Shown piece by piece: positions 44,994 through 53,887 of a DNA stretch of 64,000 nt (the stretch's first letter is position 1; the number at the start of each line of letters is the position of its first letter). The DNA is from Sideroxyarcus sp. (GTDB taxonomy: Bacteria; Pseudomonadota; Gammaproteobacteria; Burkholderiales; Gallionellaceae). Below the pieces are notes generated by a model that was not told the DNA's origin, ran no database searches, and was given only the letters and a program-made list of their open reading frames with translations. The position numbers and the translations under genes were made by a program. The stretch covers positions 186,001 through 250,000 of the forward strand of contig JAUSBR010000004.1 in assembly GCA_030651895.1 (NCBI GenBank), in the 5' to 3' direction.

Positions 44994-45700
44994 CCGCACG
45001 ATTCCGCCGCACCCTGCTCGACCGCGCCTCCCGCCCCTACCGCTCAGCCGGACACTTCGCCTGGCGCTTCGCCAACGGCAAACTGAAAGGCGACCCGGCG
45101 TTCTTCGGCCTGCTCGAACACGGCCTGTTGCCGGATGGCGATCGCCTGATCGACCTCGGCTGTGGCCAGGGCCTGCTCGCATCCTGGTTGCGCGAAGCGC
45201 GCGCGCTGTACGAAACGGGCGACTGGCCGAAAGACTGGCCCGCCGCACCGAAGATCAAGAACATCTGGGGACTGGAACTGATGCCGAACGATGTGGCGCG
45301 CGCCCGCGCCGCCCTCGGCGACCGCGCACAGATCGACCAGGGCGACATCCGCACGGCCGATTTCGGCAAGGCCGATGTCGCGATCATCCTCGACGTGCTG
45401 CATTACATCAGCTACGAAGCACAGGAAGACGTGCTGCGCCGCATCCATGCTGCATTACCCGCGGGCGGCACCTTCATCACCCGCATCGGCGACGCCGCCG
45501 GCGGCCTACCGTTCTATTACAGCAACTGGGTAGACCGCATCATCTTCTTCCTGCGCGGCCACGGCATCATTCCGATCTACTGCCGCAGCACGGCCGAATG
45601 GCTGGAAGTGCTCAAGCGTTGCGGCTTCGAAGCGCGCTCGATGCCGATGCATGAAGGCACACCGTTCTGCAGCGTGATGCTGATCGCGAAGGCGGTCTGA
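44990..45700 (+). CDS. SAM-dependent class I methyltransferase
   Basis: The start ATG 44990 overlaps the deacetylase stop (ATGA); the upstream part of the track ORF is a shadow. The 236-residue protein has SAM motif I LIDLGCGQGLLASWL (about 49-63), an acidic motif II around WGLELMP (about 90) and ADVAIILDVLHYISYEAQ (about 126-143). A C-terminal hydrophobic patch WVDRIIFFLRGHGIIPIY may bind a membrane substrate. Methyltransferases with deacetylase partners occur in aryl polyene loci; the substrate here is unknown. Confidence 0.85.
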   Translation: MTARFRRTLLDRASRPYRSAGHFAWRFANGKLKGDPAFFGLLEHGLLPDGDRLIDLGCGQGLLASWLREARALYETGDWPKDWPAAPKIKNIWGLELMPNDVARARAALGDRAQIDQGDIRTADFGKADVAIILDVLHYISYEAQEDVLRRIHAALPAGGTFITRIGDAAGGLPFYYSNWVDRIIFFLRGHGIIPIYCRSTAEWLEVLKRCGFEARSMPMHEGTPFCSVMLIAKAV

Positions 45701-45717
45701 CCCAGCGCACCCTGCCG

Positions 45718-46143
45718 CTATCTGGGATCGAAACTGGGAGAGTATTTCTGCAGCACGGGTTTCATCAACAGATCTTCCTTGATGACGTGGTCGATCAGCC
45801 AATTGCGCAGAAATCGGGTGAAGTGCTCAGCCGCCTCCAGCGACCACTCTGCTCCCACAGCATCGAACTCGCTGCGCATCTGACCCAGCTTCTCGAACAA
45901 TTGCCGATGCGACTCGTTCAGATTGGGCACCTGCGCATAACCCACCGCCGCCGCGATCTTTTCTTCCCTGTCGAAATGAACCTGCGAATATTGCGCCAGA
46001 TCGTCCAGTGCCGCAGCCAGCGCACGCCTGTCCTTGGCTTCCATGCTCTGTTCGACCCGGTTGATGATCTCGATCAGATATTTGTGGTCAGAATCGATCA
46101 CGTTATTGCCGACACTCAACTGCTCACGCCATACCAACCCCAT
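45718..46143 (-). CDS. Bacteriohemerythrin
   Basis: The 141-residue four-helix protein carries the di-iron ligand pattern: DSDHKYLIEIIN (His about 20), HFDREEKIA (His about 55, Glu about 59), ESHRQLF (His about 77) and HVIKEDLLM (His and Asp about 118-123). Hemerythrins bind O2 reversibly and act as oxygen sensors or carriers in microaerophiles. It lies 37 nt downstream of the PAS-GGDEF-EAL gene on the same strand, suggesting a link between oxygen and c-di-GMP. Confidence 0.94.
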   Translation of the reverse strand: MGLVWREQLSVGNNVIDSDHKYLIEIINRVEQSMEAKDRRALAAALDDLAQYSQVHFDREEKIAAAVGYAQVPNLNESHRQLFEKLGQMRSEFDAVGAEWSLEAAEHFTRFLRNWLIDHVIKEDLLMKPVLQKYSPSFDPR

Positions 46144-46180
46144 ACGCCCCCCCTTGGTTTACTTTGAAAGATATTCTATC

Positions 46181-49009
46181 TCACGCAGGGCCCGCGGCGC
46201 TGCACTCGCCCGCCAGAAATTCCTCCAGCGCCTCGATCGGTAAGGGCTGACTGAACAGATAGCCCTGATAGGCATGGCAGCCGTGCGCTTCCAGGAATTC
46301 ACGCTGCGCCTCGGTCTCTACACCCTCGGCGATCACATGCATCGACAATCCCTTGCCCATGGAGATGATGGTGCGCGCGATGAGTTCGTCGTTGCTCTTG
46401 CCGGGCAGGTTGCACACGAAAGAGCGGTCGATCTTGAGCTGCGCGATGGGCAACTGCGCCAGATACGACAAGGACGAATAGCCGGTGCCGAAATCGTCCA
46501 TGGAGAAATGCACACCCAGTTGCCTGATCGCGTGCATCTTCGCGACCGCATCGTCGACATCTTCCAGCACCAGACTTTCCGTGAGTTCGAGCTTCAGGCG
46601 CGCCGGATCCACACCGCTACGTTCGATCACCCCCTGCACCTGCGCCACGAAATCGACCTGCCGGAACTGGCGTGAACTGACGTTTACCGCGATCTGCAAT
46701 GTGTTCTTCCGCGCATCGCCCGCCCACTGCTTGAGCTGAATGCAAGCTGTCTCCAGCACCCATAGTCCGATGGGCAGGATCAGGCCGGTATCTTCCGCCA
46801 CGCCGATGAACTCCTCCGGCGACAGCAGACCGCGCCGCGGATGCTGCCAGCGCAGCAACGCCTCGACACTGACCACCCGCCGCTCGATATCGACTTGCGG
46901 CTGGTAGTGCAGGACCAGTTGTTTGAGCCTGAGCGCCTGATGCAACTCAGCCTCCATCGCGCTGCGCGTCTCCAGCGCCGCCTGCATGGCCGGATCGAAG
47001 AAGCGCAGCGTGTTACGCCCGGAATTCTTCGCCTGGTACAGCGCCAGATCGGCATGCTTGAGCAATTCCTCAACCGTGTCCTGCTCGTGGAACAGGCTGA
47101 CCCCGATGCTGAGCTTGCAGATGTACTCGTAGCCGTTAAGCAAAAAGGGCTGGCCTATCGCCTCGTGCAGCTTGTCGCCGACCTGCTTGGCCTGTGCGGC
47201 CGCATCGCCGGGTTCCGTTCCGATATCCTCCAGCAACACCACGAACTCGTCGCCGCCCTGGCGCGCCACCGTATCGCCTTCGCGCACCGTGGCGCGCAGA
47301 CGCTGGGCCACCTCGAGCAGCAGCAGGTCGCCGACATCATGCCCGCGCGTATCGTTGAGCGCCTTGAAGTTATCCAGATCGATGAAGAAGATCGCGCCGT
47401 ACATGCCGCTTCGGGTCGTGGCCGCGATGGCTTGGCTCAGACGATCCTGCAACAGCCTCCGGTTGGGCAGCCGGGTGAGCGCGTCGTAATAGGCCAGACG
47501 ATGAATCTCCGCCTCGGCCATCTTGCTCTCGGTGATATCGGTGAAGCTGCCCACATAATGGGTTGGACGCCCATCGTGCGCCAGGATCGCGGTGATGCTC
47601 AGCATCTCGGCATAGATCTGCCCGTTCTTGCGCTTGTTCCATATCTCGCCCTGCCAATAGCCCTTCTCCTGCAGCACACTCCACAGGCGCTGGTAGAAGA
47701 GCTCATCGTGCCTTCCCGATTTCAGCAGCGACGGCCGCTTCCCGATGGCCTCTTCCGCGCTGTAGCCGGTCAGGCGGGAGAACGCCGGGTTGACCCGCAC
47801 GATATACCCCTTCGCATCAGTGATGATCATCCCACTCTGGGAAGAGAAGGCCACTGCTGCGATGCGCAGCTCGTCCTCCGCCTGCCTGCGTTCGGTGATG
47901 TCCTGGATGGTGCCGTGCATCTGCAACGGGCGCTGCCCGGCATCGAATTCCAGCTTGCCCAATCCATGCATCCAGCGCACCGCCTTGTCGTTGTGGCGGA
48001 CGATGCGGTATTCCTTGTCGAAGGTCTTGCGTCGGCCCAACACCTCATTCTGGAAATATTCCGCCATCATCTGCTGGTCATCGGGATGGATCAGACCCAC
48101 CCAGCCCGCCACGGAACGCACATAGTCCGCACCGATGCCGAACAACTCGTCCAGGACATCCGAACTGCTCCAGTACCCGCTGCTGACATCCAGCACATAA
48201 CTGCCCAATCCAGCGATAGCCTGCGATTCTTTGATCAAAGCCGCAGCCTCAGCCAGCTTCTCCTCCGCCTTCACGCGTTCGGTGATGTCGGTCGCCAGCG
48301 CCATCATCAGTTTCTCGCCGTCGACCTCCAACACCACGATGCGCAACTCCACCGGAAAGATGCTGCCATTCTTGCGCCGGTGCGTGGAGATCATGCCGTA
48401 GGGACGGCCGACCTCGAGCTGCCTCCACACGGGCTGTCGGCTGGCGAGATCGAAACCGGGCGTGACATCCGCGATGCCCATGCGCAACAGCTCGTTCTGG
48501 CTGTAGCCCAGGTTGTCGCAGGCACGCTGGTTGACCTCGATGAAGCGGGCATCGAAGTTGAAGACGAACACCGCATCGGCCGCATTCTGGATCAGCGTCT
48601 TGTAGCGCGCCTCACTGTACTGCGCGTGCTGCTCGACTCTTTTCCTTTCGGTGAAATCGATACACAGCCCGCTCATCCGCACCGCCTCGCCTCGCTCGTT
48701 GCGGCTGGCATCGCCAATGCTCACGACCCACTTCGTCTCGCCGCCGGGCAACACGATACGATATTCGCTGAACAGCGGCTTGCCCTCGGCCAGCGCATCC
48801 TTGAGCCGGCCTTCGGCGATCTGGAGATCCGCGGGATGAACGAGCTTGCGCCAGACGTCGAAGTCGGCTTTCGCGTTCTGCTGATCGAGCCCAAAAAGGG
48901 CAAAGAGCTCGTCCGACCAGGTGAGCTTCCCGCTCGCCAAATCCCAGTCCCACACACCTGCCTTGGCATCGCGTTGCGCGAGCGCCAGCAGCTCCTTGGT
49001 GAGCTTCAT
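46181..49009 (-). CDS. PAS-PAS-PAS-PAS-GGDEF-EAL c-di-GMP signalling protein
   Basis: The 942-residue cytoplasmic protein has four PAS/PAC units (about 15-130, 130-255, 258-385 and 385-505), a GGDEF domain with RQGGDEFVVLLED (about 592-604) and an I-site REGD before it, and an EAL domain. The EAL domain keeps the catalytic residues: VEALLRWQHP, KLELTES, MDDFGTGYSS, LKIDRSFV and IAEGVETEAQ. Both domains look competent, so the net activity cannot be predicted. No transmembrane segment. Likely partners are the downstream hemerythrin and, at the output end, the c-di-GMP-binding MshE. Confidence 0.95.
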   Translation of the reverse strand: MKLTKELLALAQRDAKAGVWDWDLASGKLTWSDELFALFGLDQQNAKADFDVWRKLVHPADLQIAEGRLKDALAEGKPLFSEYRIVLPGGETKWVVSIGDASRNERGEAVRMSGLCIDFTERKRVEQHAQYSEARYKTLIQNAADAVFVFNFDARFIEVNQRACDNLGYSQNELLRMGIADVTPGFDLASRQPVWRQLEVGRPYGMISTHRRKNGSIFPVELRIVVLEVDGEKLMMALATDITERVKAEEKLAEAAALIKESQAIAGLGSYVLDVSSGYWSSSDVLDELFGIGADYVRSVAGWVGLIHPDDQQMMAEYFQNEVLGRRKTFDKEYRIVRHNDKAVRWMHGLGKLEFDAGQRPLQMHGTIQDITERRQAEDELRIAAVAFSSQSGMIITDAKGYIVRVNPAFSRLTGYSAEEAIGKRPSLLKSGRHDELFYQRLWSVLQEKGYWQGEIWNKRKNGQIYAEMLSITAILAHDGRPTHYVGSFTDITESKMAEAEIHRLAYYDALTRLPNRRLLQDRLSQAIAATTRSGMYGAIFFIDLDNFKALNDTRGHDVGDLLLLEVAQRLRATVREGDTVARQGGDEFVVLLEDIGTEPGDAAAQAKQVGDKLHEAIGQPFLLNGYEYICKLSIGVSLFHEQDTVEELLKHADLALYQAKNSGRNTLRFFDPAMQAALETRSAMEAELHQALRLKQLVLHYQPQVDIERRVVSVEALLRWQHPRRGLLSPEEFIGVAEDTGLILPIGLWVLETACIQLKQWAGDARKNTLQIAVNVSSRQFRQVDFVAQVQGVIERSGVDPARLKLELTESLVLEDVDDAVAKMHAIRQLGVHFSMDDFGTGYSSLSYLAQLPIAQLKIDRSFVCNLPGKSNDELIARTIISMGKGLSMHVIAEGVETEAQREFLEAHGCHAYQGYLFSQPLPIEALEEFLAGECSAAGPA

Positions 49010-49324
49010 TTCAGCTCAACCGGTTCGGAACGGTATACGTCAGACGAGAATTGCGATACATGGCTCCCCCAAAATAAAAACCAGCGGCGTTTCCCCTGCG
49101 GGGAAATGCCTTGCGCCAGCCTCCTTTTCTGGGGATCCCGCGGAGAGCCTCACACCGTACTTGCGGCGATGAGTGCGTGCTGCGGATCTGCAAGAGTGAT
49201 GCGATTATTGTGCACCTGAGGGGAATGTACCAGAGCTGATTTGATAAGCCAAGAACCCTTGCCGCTCAGAGCGCGAATGCCCGACCATAACGCTGCATTG
49301 CTCGGAGCTGTCTGGCGGAACGTC
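49010..49324. other. 315-nt non-coding gap with one hairpin
   Basis: No ORF here has protein character and I find no tRNA. It contains the inverted repeat at 49086-49110 and presumably the promoter of the PAS-GGDEF-EAL gene on the minus strand, although no good -35/-10 pair stands out. The short stretch GCTGCATTGCTCGGA (about 49290) resembles GCTGCGTTGCTCGAA near 56250, perhaps a degenerate dispersed repeat. Confidence 0.5.
49086..49110. repeat. Inverted repeat GGCGTTTCCCC / GGGGAAATGCC
   Basis: Arms of 11 nt with one mismatch flank a 3-nt loop (TGC), forming a stable hairpin about 80 nt upstream of the PAS-GGDEF-EAL gene. No T-tract follows on either strand. It may be a terminator remnant or a leader-RNA structure. 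Confidence 0.5.
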
Positions 49325-49786
49325 CTACCTGGCGGGGCACGACAGCGTCGGGTTCGCCGCCCGATAGATCGCCTCCTGCTCGTCAGCCGACGCCTGCTCG
49401 GATGGGGAAAGCGCCTGATAGCCCCGACCATAGGCCCACCCGTAACCCCAGCGATAACTGGTGTAGAAGTGCGGGCCGCCACCGGAACGAACGCCCGCAT
49501 ACATCATGTCCGCGAGCGCCTTGTTTCCCGTCTTGCCCGCCACACAACTACGGAGGCTGGCATCAGCAGACTCGCGCTCCTCAGCCGTACCGCCGCGCCA
49601 GTAAGCCAGATCGTGAGCGACGCAGCAGTCGCACCAATCCTCTTTGCCGATCAGCGCGCGGTCCGGAAACACACTGCAGCCGTCGGTTGTGAAGGGACGG
49701 ATGCTCTCGGGCGCAGGCGTCGAAGCACCGGCGCCGGAGGCGAGTGCCACGGAAGCGATCAGGAATAGAACAACAGAACGGAACAT
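49325..49786 (-). CDS. Small secreted protein with PLA2-like CC-x2-HD motif
   Basis: The start is best placed at ATG 49786 (MFRSVVLFLIASVALASGAGA), a signal peptide; the track start at 49837 would bury it. The 153-residue protein contains DGCSVFPDRALIGKEDWCDCCVAHDLAYW (about 34-62), where CCVAHD matches the catalytic His-Asp loop of phospholipase A2 folds. The Ca-binding loop of secreted PLA2 is not evident. The C-terminal half is Tyr/Gly-rich (YRWGYGWAYGRGYQAL). Function unproven; it lies downstream of the radical SAM gene. Confidence 0.75.
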   Translation of the reverse strand: MFRSVVLFLIASVALASGAGASTPAPESIRPFTTDGCSVFPDRALIGKEDWCDCCVAHDLAYWRGGTAEERESADASLRSCVAGKTGNKALADMMYAGVRSGGGPHFYTSYRWGYGWAYGRGYQALSPSEQASADEQEAIYRAANPTLSCPAR

Positions 49787-49879
49787 GGAATGTCTCGATA
49801 GATCAGTCAGCACAGTGCCAAAGGTCACAGGTATCAAAAAACTGCGTTACCCAAAGTCGGATCGCTTTTCCTGCAGCCG

Positions 49880-51496
49880 CTACTCCTCCGCCATCTCCGC
49901 ACTCTGCGTCGGCACGTCCGCCGCCCGCTTCTGCACGCTCACCGGCAGGCTCACTTTCACCGTCGATACCTTGTCGGCATACAGCTCCTCGCCCAGCAGC
50001 GGTACAAGATTGGTGGGCTGGCGCGGGTGTTTGGGGAAGTTCTGTTTGATCGCTTCCAGGTCTTTCTGGTTGGACTGGAAGTAGCGGTTGGCCTGGATCA
50101 CGCGCGGCAGGTTCTTGATCAGGTGCCACAGGCTCCAGCGGTGTTGCCACAGACGTTTGGCAAAGGTGCGGTGATATGTCTTGCTGTTGTAGAAGCGCAG
50201 GATGTGCCAGTTGTAGAGCGCGTCCATCTCTTCGCGCGATTTGAATCCCTTGGGCAAGAACACGAAGTTGAGGCAGTTGAGCAGGCGCCAGTCTTCGACG
50301 AAGTCACCCTCCTCGCCGCTCACGCATTCGTCCCAGATCGGCGCGCCGTAGAGCGGGCTGAACTTGGTCATGTTCATCTCGTCAAGATTCAGCGAGAGGA
50401 TGAAGTCGCTGGTGGTCTTCACCGTCTCCGGCGTCTCGCCCGGCATGCCGAAGATGAACAAGCCTTTGGCGCGCAACCCGGCGGCGTGGATCTGCTCCAC
50501 GGTCTGCTTCACTGCTTCCAGCGTCACGCCCGCCTTGTGCCGTTCCATCATCGCCGGGTCGGCGGATTCCACGCCCATCGACACCATCAGCGCGCCCGCC
50601 TGCTTAAGCTTCGCCAGCATCTCGTCCGAGGTGTGGCCGGTGCGGATGGCGCAGTTGAACTGCATGCCGAGCGGATTCTTGATCAGCAGTTCGCACAGAT
50701 CGAACACGCGCTTCTTCTGCGCGGTGAACAGGTCGTCGTAGAAGTTGATGTGGTACACGCCGAAGTTGTCGCGCAGGTGCTTCATGTGATCGTAGATGTA
50801 CTGCGCGGAGTTGACCTTGTACAGGCGCTCGAACACGGTGCGGTCGCAAAACGAGCAGGTGTAGGGGCACCCGCGCGAGGTGATCATGGTCGCGCCGTGC
50901 TTCTTGATGTAGGAGAACAGCGGCAGGTGGTAGGCGTCGGGGAAACCGGCCAGCTTCCCGTAAGCGGGGAACGGCAGATCGTCGAGATTCAATATGCGCT
51001 GGCGGCGCGGATTGGAGACGATCTTCTCGCCGTCGCGATAGACCATGTTGGATATCTGTGCGACCGGCATGCCGTTGGCATAGTCGAGCAGCGCGCCCTC
51101 GCCTTCGCCTATGCACAGGTAGTCGATCTCGGGGAAGTGCTCCAGCAGCGGCGCGCCGATGGACGAGGCATGCACGTTGCCGAACAGTATCTTGATGTCG
51201 GGGCGCTTGCGCTTGATGTATTGCGCCATGTCCACCGCATCCATGAAACCGGAAGTTGTGGCGGAAAAACCGATCATGTCGGGATTGGTCGCCAGCGCGA
51301 TCTCGGCGTTTTCTTCGATGCTGGGCGGCGCAAACGGGCCCAGACAGTCATGCACGAAAGTGGTGTGACCATGCTTGTCCAGCCAGGCCGCAAGCGAAAG
51401 GATGCCGATGGGCGGCATGCGGTTCGCCAGCACTGAGAAGTCGGGCTGGCCGGGCACGAAGTTGAAACCGGCGGGGTGGACGAAAGTGATGCGCAT
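49880..51496 (-). CDS. B12-binding-type radical SAM protein of the pigment cluster
   Basis: The 538-residue protein has an N-terminal cobalamin-binding-like Rossmann domain (about 1-150, with MPPIGILSLAAWLDKHGHTT) and a radical SAM barrel with RGCPYTCSFCD (about 205-215, CxxxCxxC). A C-terminal helical region (about 420-538) follows. The DxHxxG cobalamin motif is not clear (DCLGP appears instead), so B12 binding is uncertain. Such proteins catalyse methylations or rearrangements on unactivated carbons and occur near aryl polyene and hopanoid genes. Last gene of the pigment operon. Confidence 0.85.
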   Translation of the reverse strand: MRITFVHPAGFNFVPGQPDFSVLANRMPPIGILSLAAWLDKHGHTTFVHDCLGPFAPPSIEENAEIALATNPDMIGFSATTSGFMDAVDMAQYIKRKRPDIKILFGNVHASSIGAPLLEHFPEIDYLCIGEGEGALLDYANGMPVAQISNMVYRDGEKIVSNPRRQRILNLDDLPFPAYGKLAGFPDAYHLPLFSYIKKHGATMITSRGCPYTCSFCDRTVFERLYKVNSAQYIYDHMKHLRDNFGVYHINFYDDLFTAQKKRVFDLCELLIKNPLGMQFNCAIRTGHTSDEMLAKLKQAGALMVSMGVESADPAMMERHKAGVTLEAVKQTVEQIHAAGLRAKGLFIFGMPGETPETVKTTSDFILSLNLDEMNMTKFSPLYGAPIWDECVSGEEGDFVEDWRLLNCLNFVFLPKGFKSREEMDALYNWHILRFYNSKTYHRTFAKRLWQHRWSLWHLIKNLPRVIQANRYFQSNQKDLEAIKQNFPKHPRQPTNLVPLLGEELYADKVSTVKVSLPVSVQKRAADVPTQSAEMAEE

Positions 51497-51536
51497 CAGA
51501 AGTTCCGATTTTCAGCGTGGACTGACCCGCAGTATG

Positions 51537-52289
51537 TCAGAACAATTTCCGCCAAATCAACAAGGGCAATCGGACCAGGAAACCGGTGAACAGACGCAGG
51601 TGCATGCCGGTGAGCAGGATGTTGTCGCGTAGGTAGTTGAAGTGCGACACCCCGCCTTCGTCGGCGCGGAAATATTTCACCGGCGCATCGACGTTGATGG
51701 GCTTCGCGCCGCACCAGCACAGGCGCACGGCGGCCTCGGGATCGAAGTCGAAATGGCGCATCCAGTAGCTGTTCTCCATCACGCCCAGCAGCATCTGCGC
51801 GGGATAGACGCGGAAGCCGTAGAGCGAATCGCCGATGCCCTGCCACAGCGTCTCGAAGTTGGCCCACCAGTTGGAGACCTTGCGGCCGCGCACGCGCAAC
51901 AGCGGCGCGCTGGCATCGAACACCGGACGGCCCAGGATCAGCCCGTCCGGATTGGCGATGGAGACCTGCATGAACTCGGCGATCTTCTCGGGCGGGTGCT
52001 GGCCGTCGGAATCCATGGTCAGCAAGTGCGTGTAGCCCTCGTGCACCGCCACGCGCAGGCCGAGCAGCACTGCCGCGCCCTTGCCGTGGTTCTCTTTTGA
52101 CACGAGTACGCGCAGTTGCGGGTCCTGCTCCGCCATCTTCAGCAGGCCCTCGGCAGTGCCGTCGGTGCTGCCATCCACCACCACCCAGACCGGCGCCCAT
52201 TGCGCGCGCGCGGCGCGCACGGTGTCATACACCTTGTCGCCGGTGTTGTAGCTGGGAATGAGGACGAGATGGGTCTTGGAAGGTGTCAT
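51537..52289 (-). CDS. Family 2 glycosyltransferase
   Basis: The 250-residue GT-A protein has IPSYNTGDKV (about 11-20), VVVDGSTDGT (about 36-45) and the metal-binding TMDSDGQHPPE (about 90-100). A single hydrophobic tail suggests peripheral membrane association. Related enzymes in aryl polyene clusters modify the lipid anchor. The start overlaps the acyltransferase stop as ATGA. Confidence 0.9.
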   Translation of the reverse strand: MTPSKTHLVLIPSYNTGDKVYDTVRAARAQWAPVWVVVDGSTDGTAEGLLKMAEQDPQLRVLVSKENHGKGAAVLLGLRVAVHEGYTHLLTMDSDGQHPPEKIAEFMQVSIANPDGLILGRPVFDASAPLLRVRGRKVSNWWANFETLWQGIGDSLYGFRVYPAQMLLGVMENSYWMRHFDFDPEAAVRLCWCGAKPINVDAPVKYFRADEGGVSHFNYLRDNILLTGMHLRLFTGFLVRLPLLIWRKLF

Positions 52290-53035
52290 GTCTGTTTTTG
52301 GGTCATTTGTTCGCGATAGTATTTTTCAAGGTCGGAGGCAAAGGTCTTGGCATCGCCTTTCACCTCGAAACGCTCGCCGAGCCGTGCCGTGTAGCGCAGG
52401 GGAAAGACCGGCTTGTCGAAGAACGACCAGTTTTTGCCAAGGAAGGGGCTGCTGGCCTCGATGAACACGGTCTGCACCGGCACGCCCGCCTTCTTGGCGA
52501 CCAGCGCGAAACCGCCCTTGAATTCGTTGACTGGATAGCGCACGGTACGCGTGCCCTCGGGAAAGATCAGCAGTTGCGCGCCCTCGCGCAGGGCCACTCC
52601 GGATTCGCGCATCAGCATCGCGGTGGAATCGTTGCGCACATAGCCCGCCATGCTGGCGCCGCCGCCGAGCAGCGGGTTGTCGAGCAGCGCGGCCTTGAGT
52701 ACGCAAACGAAGTTGGGCAGGCGCGAACCGACCAGCACCACGTCGATGAGCGCCGGATGGTTGGTGGCGATGACCAGCGAGGGTTCGTTGCGCAAGGCGT
52801 CCAGCGCGGTGAGGTCGAGCTTCACCAGCCCGCTGGCGCGGATGACGAACAGGTAGGTGCGAAACACCAGCATGATGGCGTAACGCCCGATGCGCAGCCC
52901 GGCGCGGTGCGGCAGCAGATGGCGCAACAGACTGGCGGGCAGGCTCCAGGCGAGACAGATGATCGCGAAGAACAGCAGGCCGCCGTACAGCACGAGGTAT
53001 TCATACAGCGATCTGATTTGGCGCCAGATGATCAT
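52286..53035 (-). CDS. PlsC-like 1-acyl-glycerophosphate-type acyltransferase
   Basis: The 249-residue protein has an N-terminal membrane helix (YLVLYGGLLFFAIICLAWSLP, about 13-33), the acyltransferase motif NHPALIDV (about 91-98, HX4D) and FPEGTRT (about 158-164). In aryl polyene loci such enzymes attach the polyene to a lipid or glycan. Coupled to the glycosyltransferase gene. Confidence 0.9.
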   Translation of the reverse strand: MIIWRQIRSLYEYLVLYGGLLFFAIICLAWSLPASLLRHLLPHRAGLRIGRYAIMLVFRTYLFVIRASGLVKLDLTALDALRNEPSLVIATNHPALIDVVLVGSRLPNFVCVLKAALLDNPLLGGGASMAGYVRNDSTAMLMRESGVALREGAQLLIFPEGTRTVRYPVNEFKGGFALVAKKAGVPVQTVFIEASSPFLGKNWSFFDKPVFPLRYTARLGERFEVKGDAKTFASDLEKYYREQMTQKQT

Positions 53036-53038
53036 CGC

Positions 53039-53869
53039 TTACTCAAGCTCCACTTCCACCAGCTTGTCCGACTTGTCCAGGATCCAGGTGATGGCGAAGC
53101 CGACGGTGAAATATTCCCGACTCTTCACCAGCGGACTGTCGGCAAAGACCGCGCCTTTCAGGCTGTCCCATTTCATGAAGCCGCCAGTCCAGTAGCCCTC
53201 GTGGCGCTTGTTGAAGGCGAAGATGAACTGCGTGCCGGAATAGCCGCCGGGCGCGGTATAGGCCGGGCGGTCCGCCGTCGCGTATTGCTGTTCTACGTTG
53301 TAGAAGTAGCCGTGGTAGTGCTTGTCGGAAAAGATCACGCCGCCGACCAGACCGACGTTCCAGCCGCTGCGCTCGATGTCGTAGAAGTCCAGGTTCAACT
53401 GCGGCTGAAACAGCCAGCCGCTATGGCGAAAATGCTTGAAATCTGAGGAGATGACCGCGCGCAACGGCATGCGGATATCGAAGGTGTTTTTCTTGTCTTC
53501 AGTGTACAGGACGTGGAAATTGAGCGAGGGGCCGAGTTCCAGCGTCGGGTCCAGATCCGGCATGCCCTGGCGTGCCTTGGCGCCGTCGGCGGGAACAGAG
53601 CCGTTCACGCTGATATCCATCTCGACTGCATCGCGCTTGAAGATCAGTCCGCGCACGCGCTCGCGATTCACCTGCAGCACTTCGCCGTTGTAGGCGATAT
53701 AGGGGACTGGCAACAGGTAGAACTTGCGCTCGTCGGAACCGCGATAGACCGGGAAATCGATGGCCGCGAAACCCGCACCGATCTCCCACAGCGGCCTGAT
53801 CTCGGTCTGCGCCTGGGCGGTCGCCAGACAGCAAAACGACAGCAGCACACCCCGGATCAGATTCTTCAT
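53039..53869 (-). CDS. MipA/OmpV-family outer-membrane protein
   Basis: The 276-residue protein has a signal peptide (MKNLIRGVLLSFCCLATAQA) and a beta-barrel with GAGFAAIDFPVYRGSDERKFYLLPVPYIAYNG (about 32-63), the MipA/OmpV start, ending in amphipathic strands. MipA-like proteins can scaffold cell-wall enzymes or act as porins. Its position inside the pigment cluster suggests outer-membrane placement of the product, but the family is broad. Confidence 0.87.
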   Translation of the reverse strand: MKNLIRGVLLSFCCLATAQAQTEIRPLWEIGAGFAAIDFPVYRGSDERKFYLLPVPYIAYNGEVLQVNRERVRGLIFKRDAVEMDISVNGSVPADGAKARQGMPDLDPTLELGPSLNFHVLYTEDKKNTFDIRMPLRAVISSDFKHFRHSGWLFQPQLNLDFYDIERSGWNVGLVGGVIFSDKHYHGYFYNVEQQYATADRPAYTAPGGYSGTQFIFAFNKRHEGYWTGGFMKWDSLKGAVFADSPLVKSREYFTVGFAITWILDKSDKLVEVELE

Positions 53870-53887
53870 CGCTTGCGACCCGTCGCG

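Noticed and set aside
46841-49219. 792-aa plus-strand ORF
   Set aside because: Antisense of the PAS-GGDEF-EAL gene; long only because of high GC.
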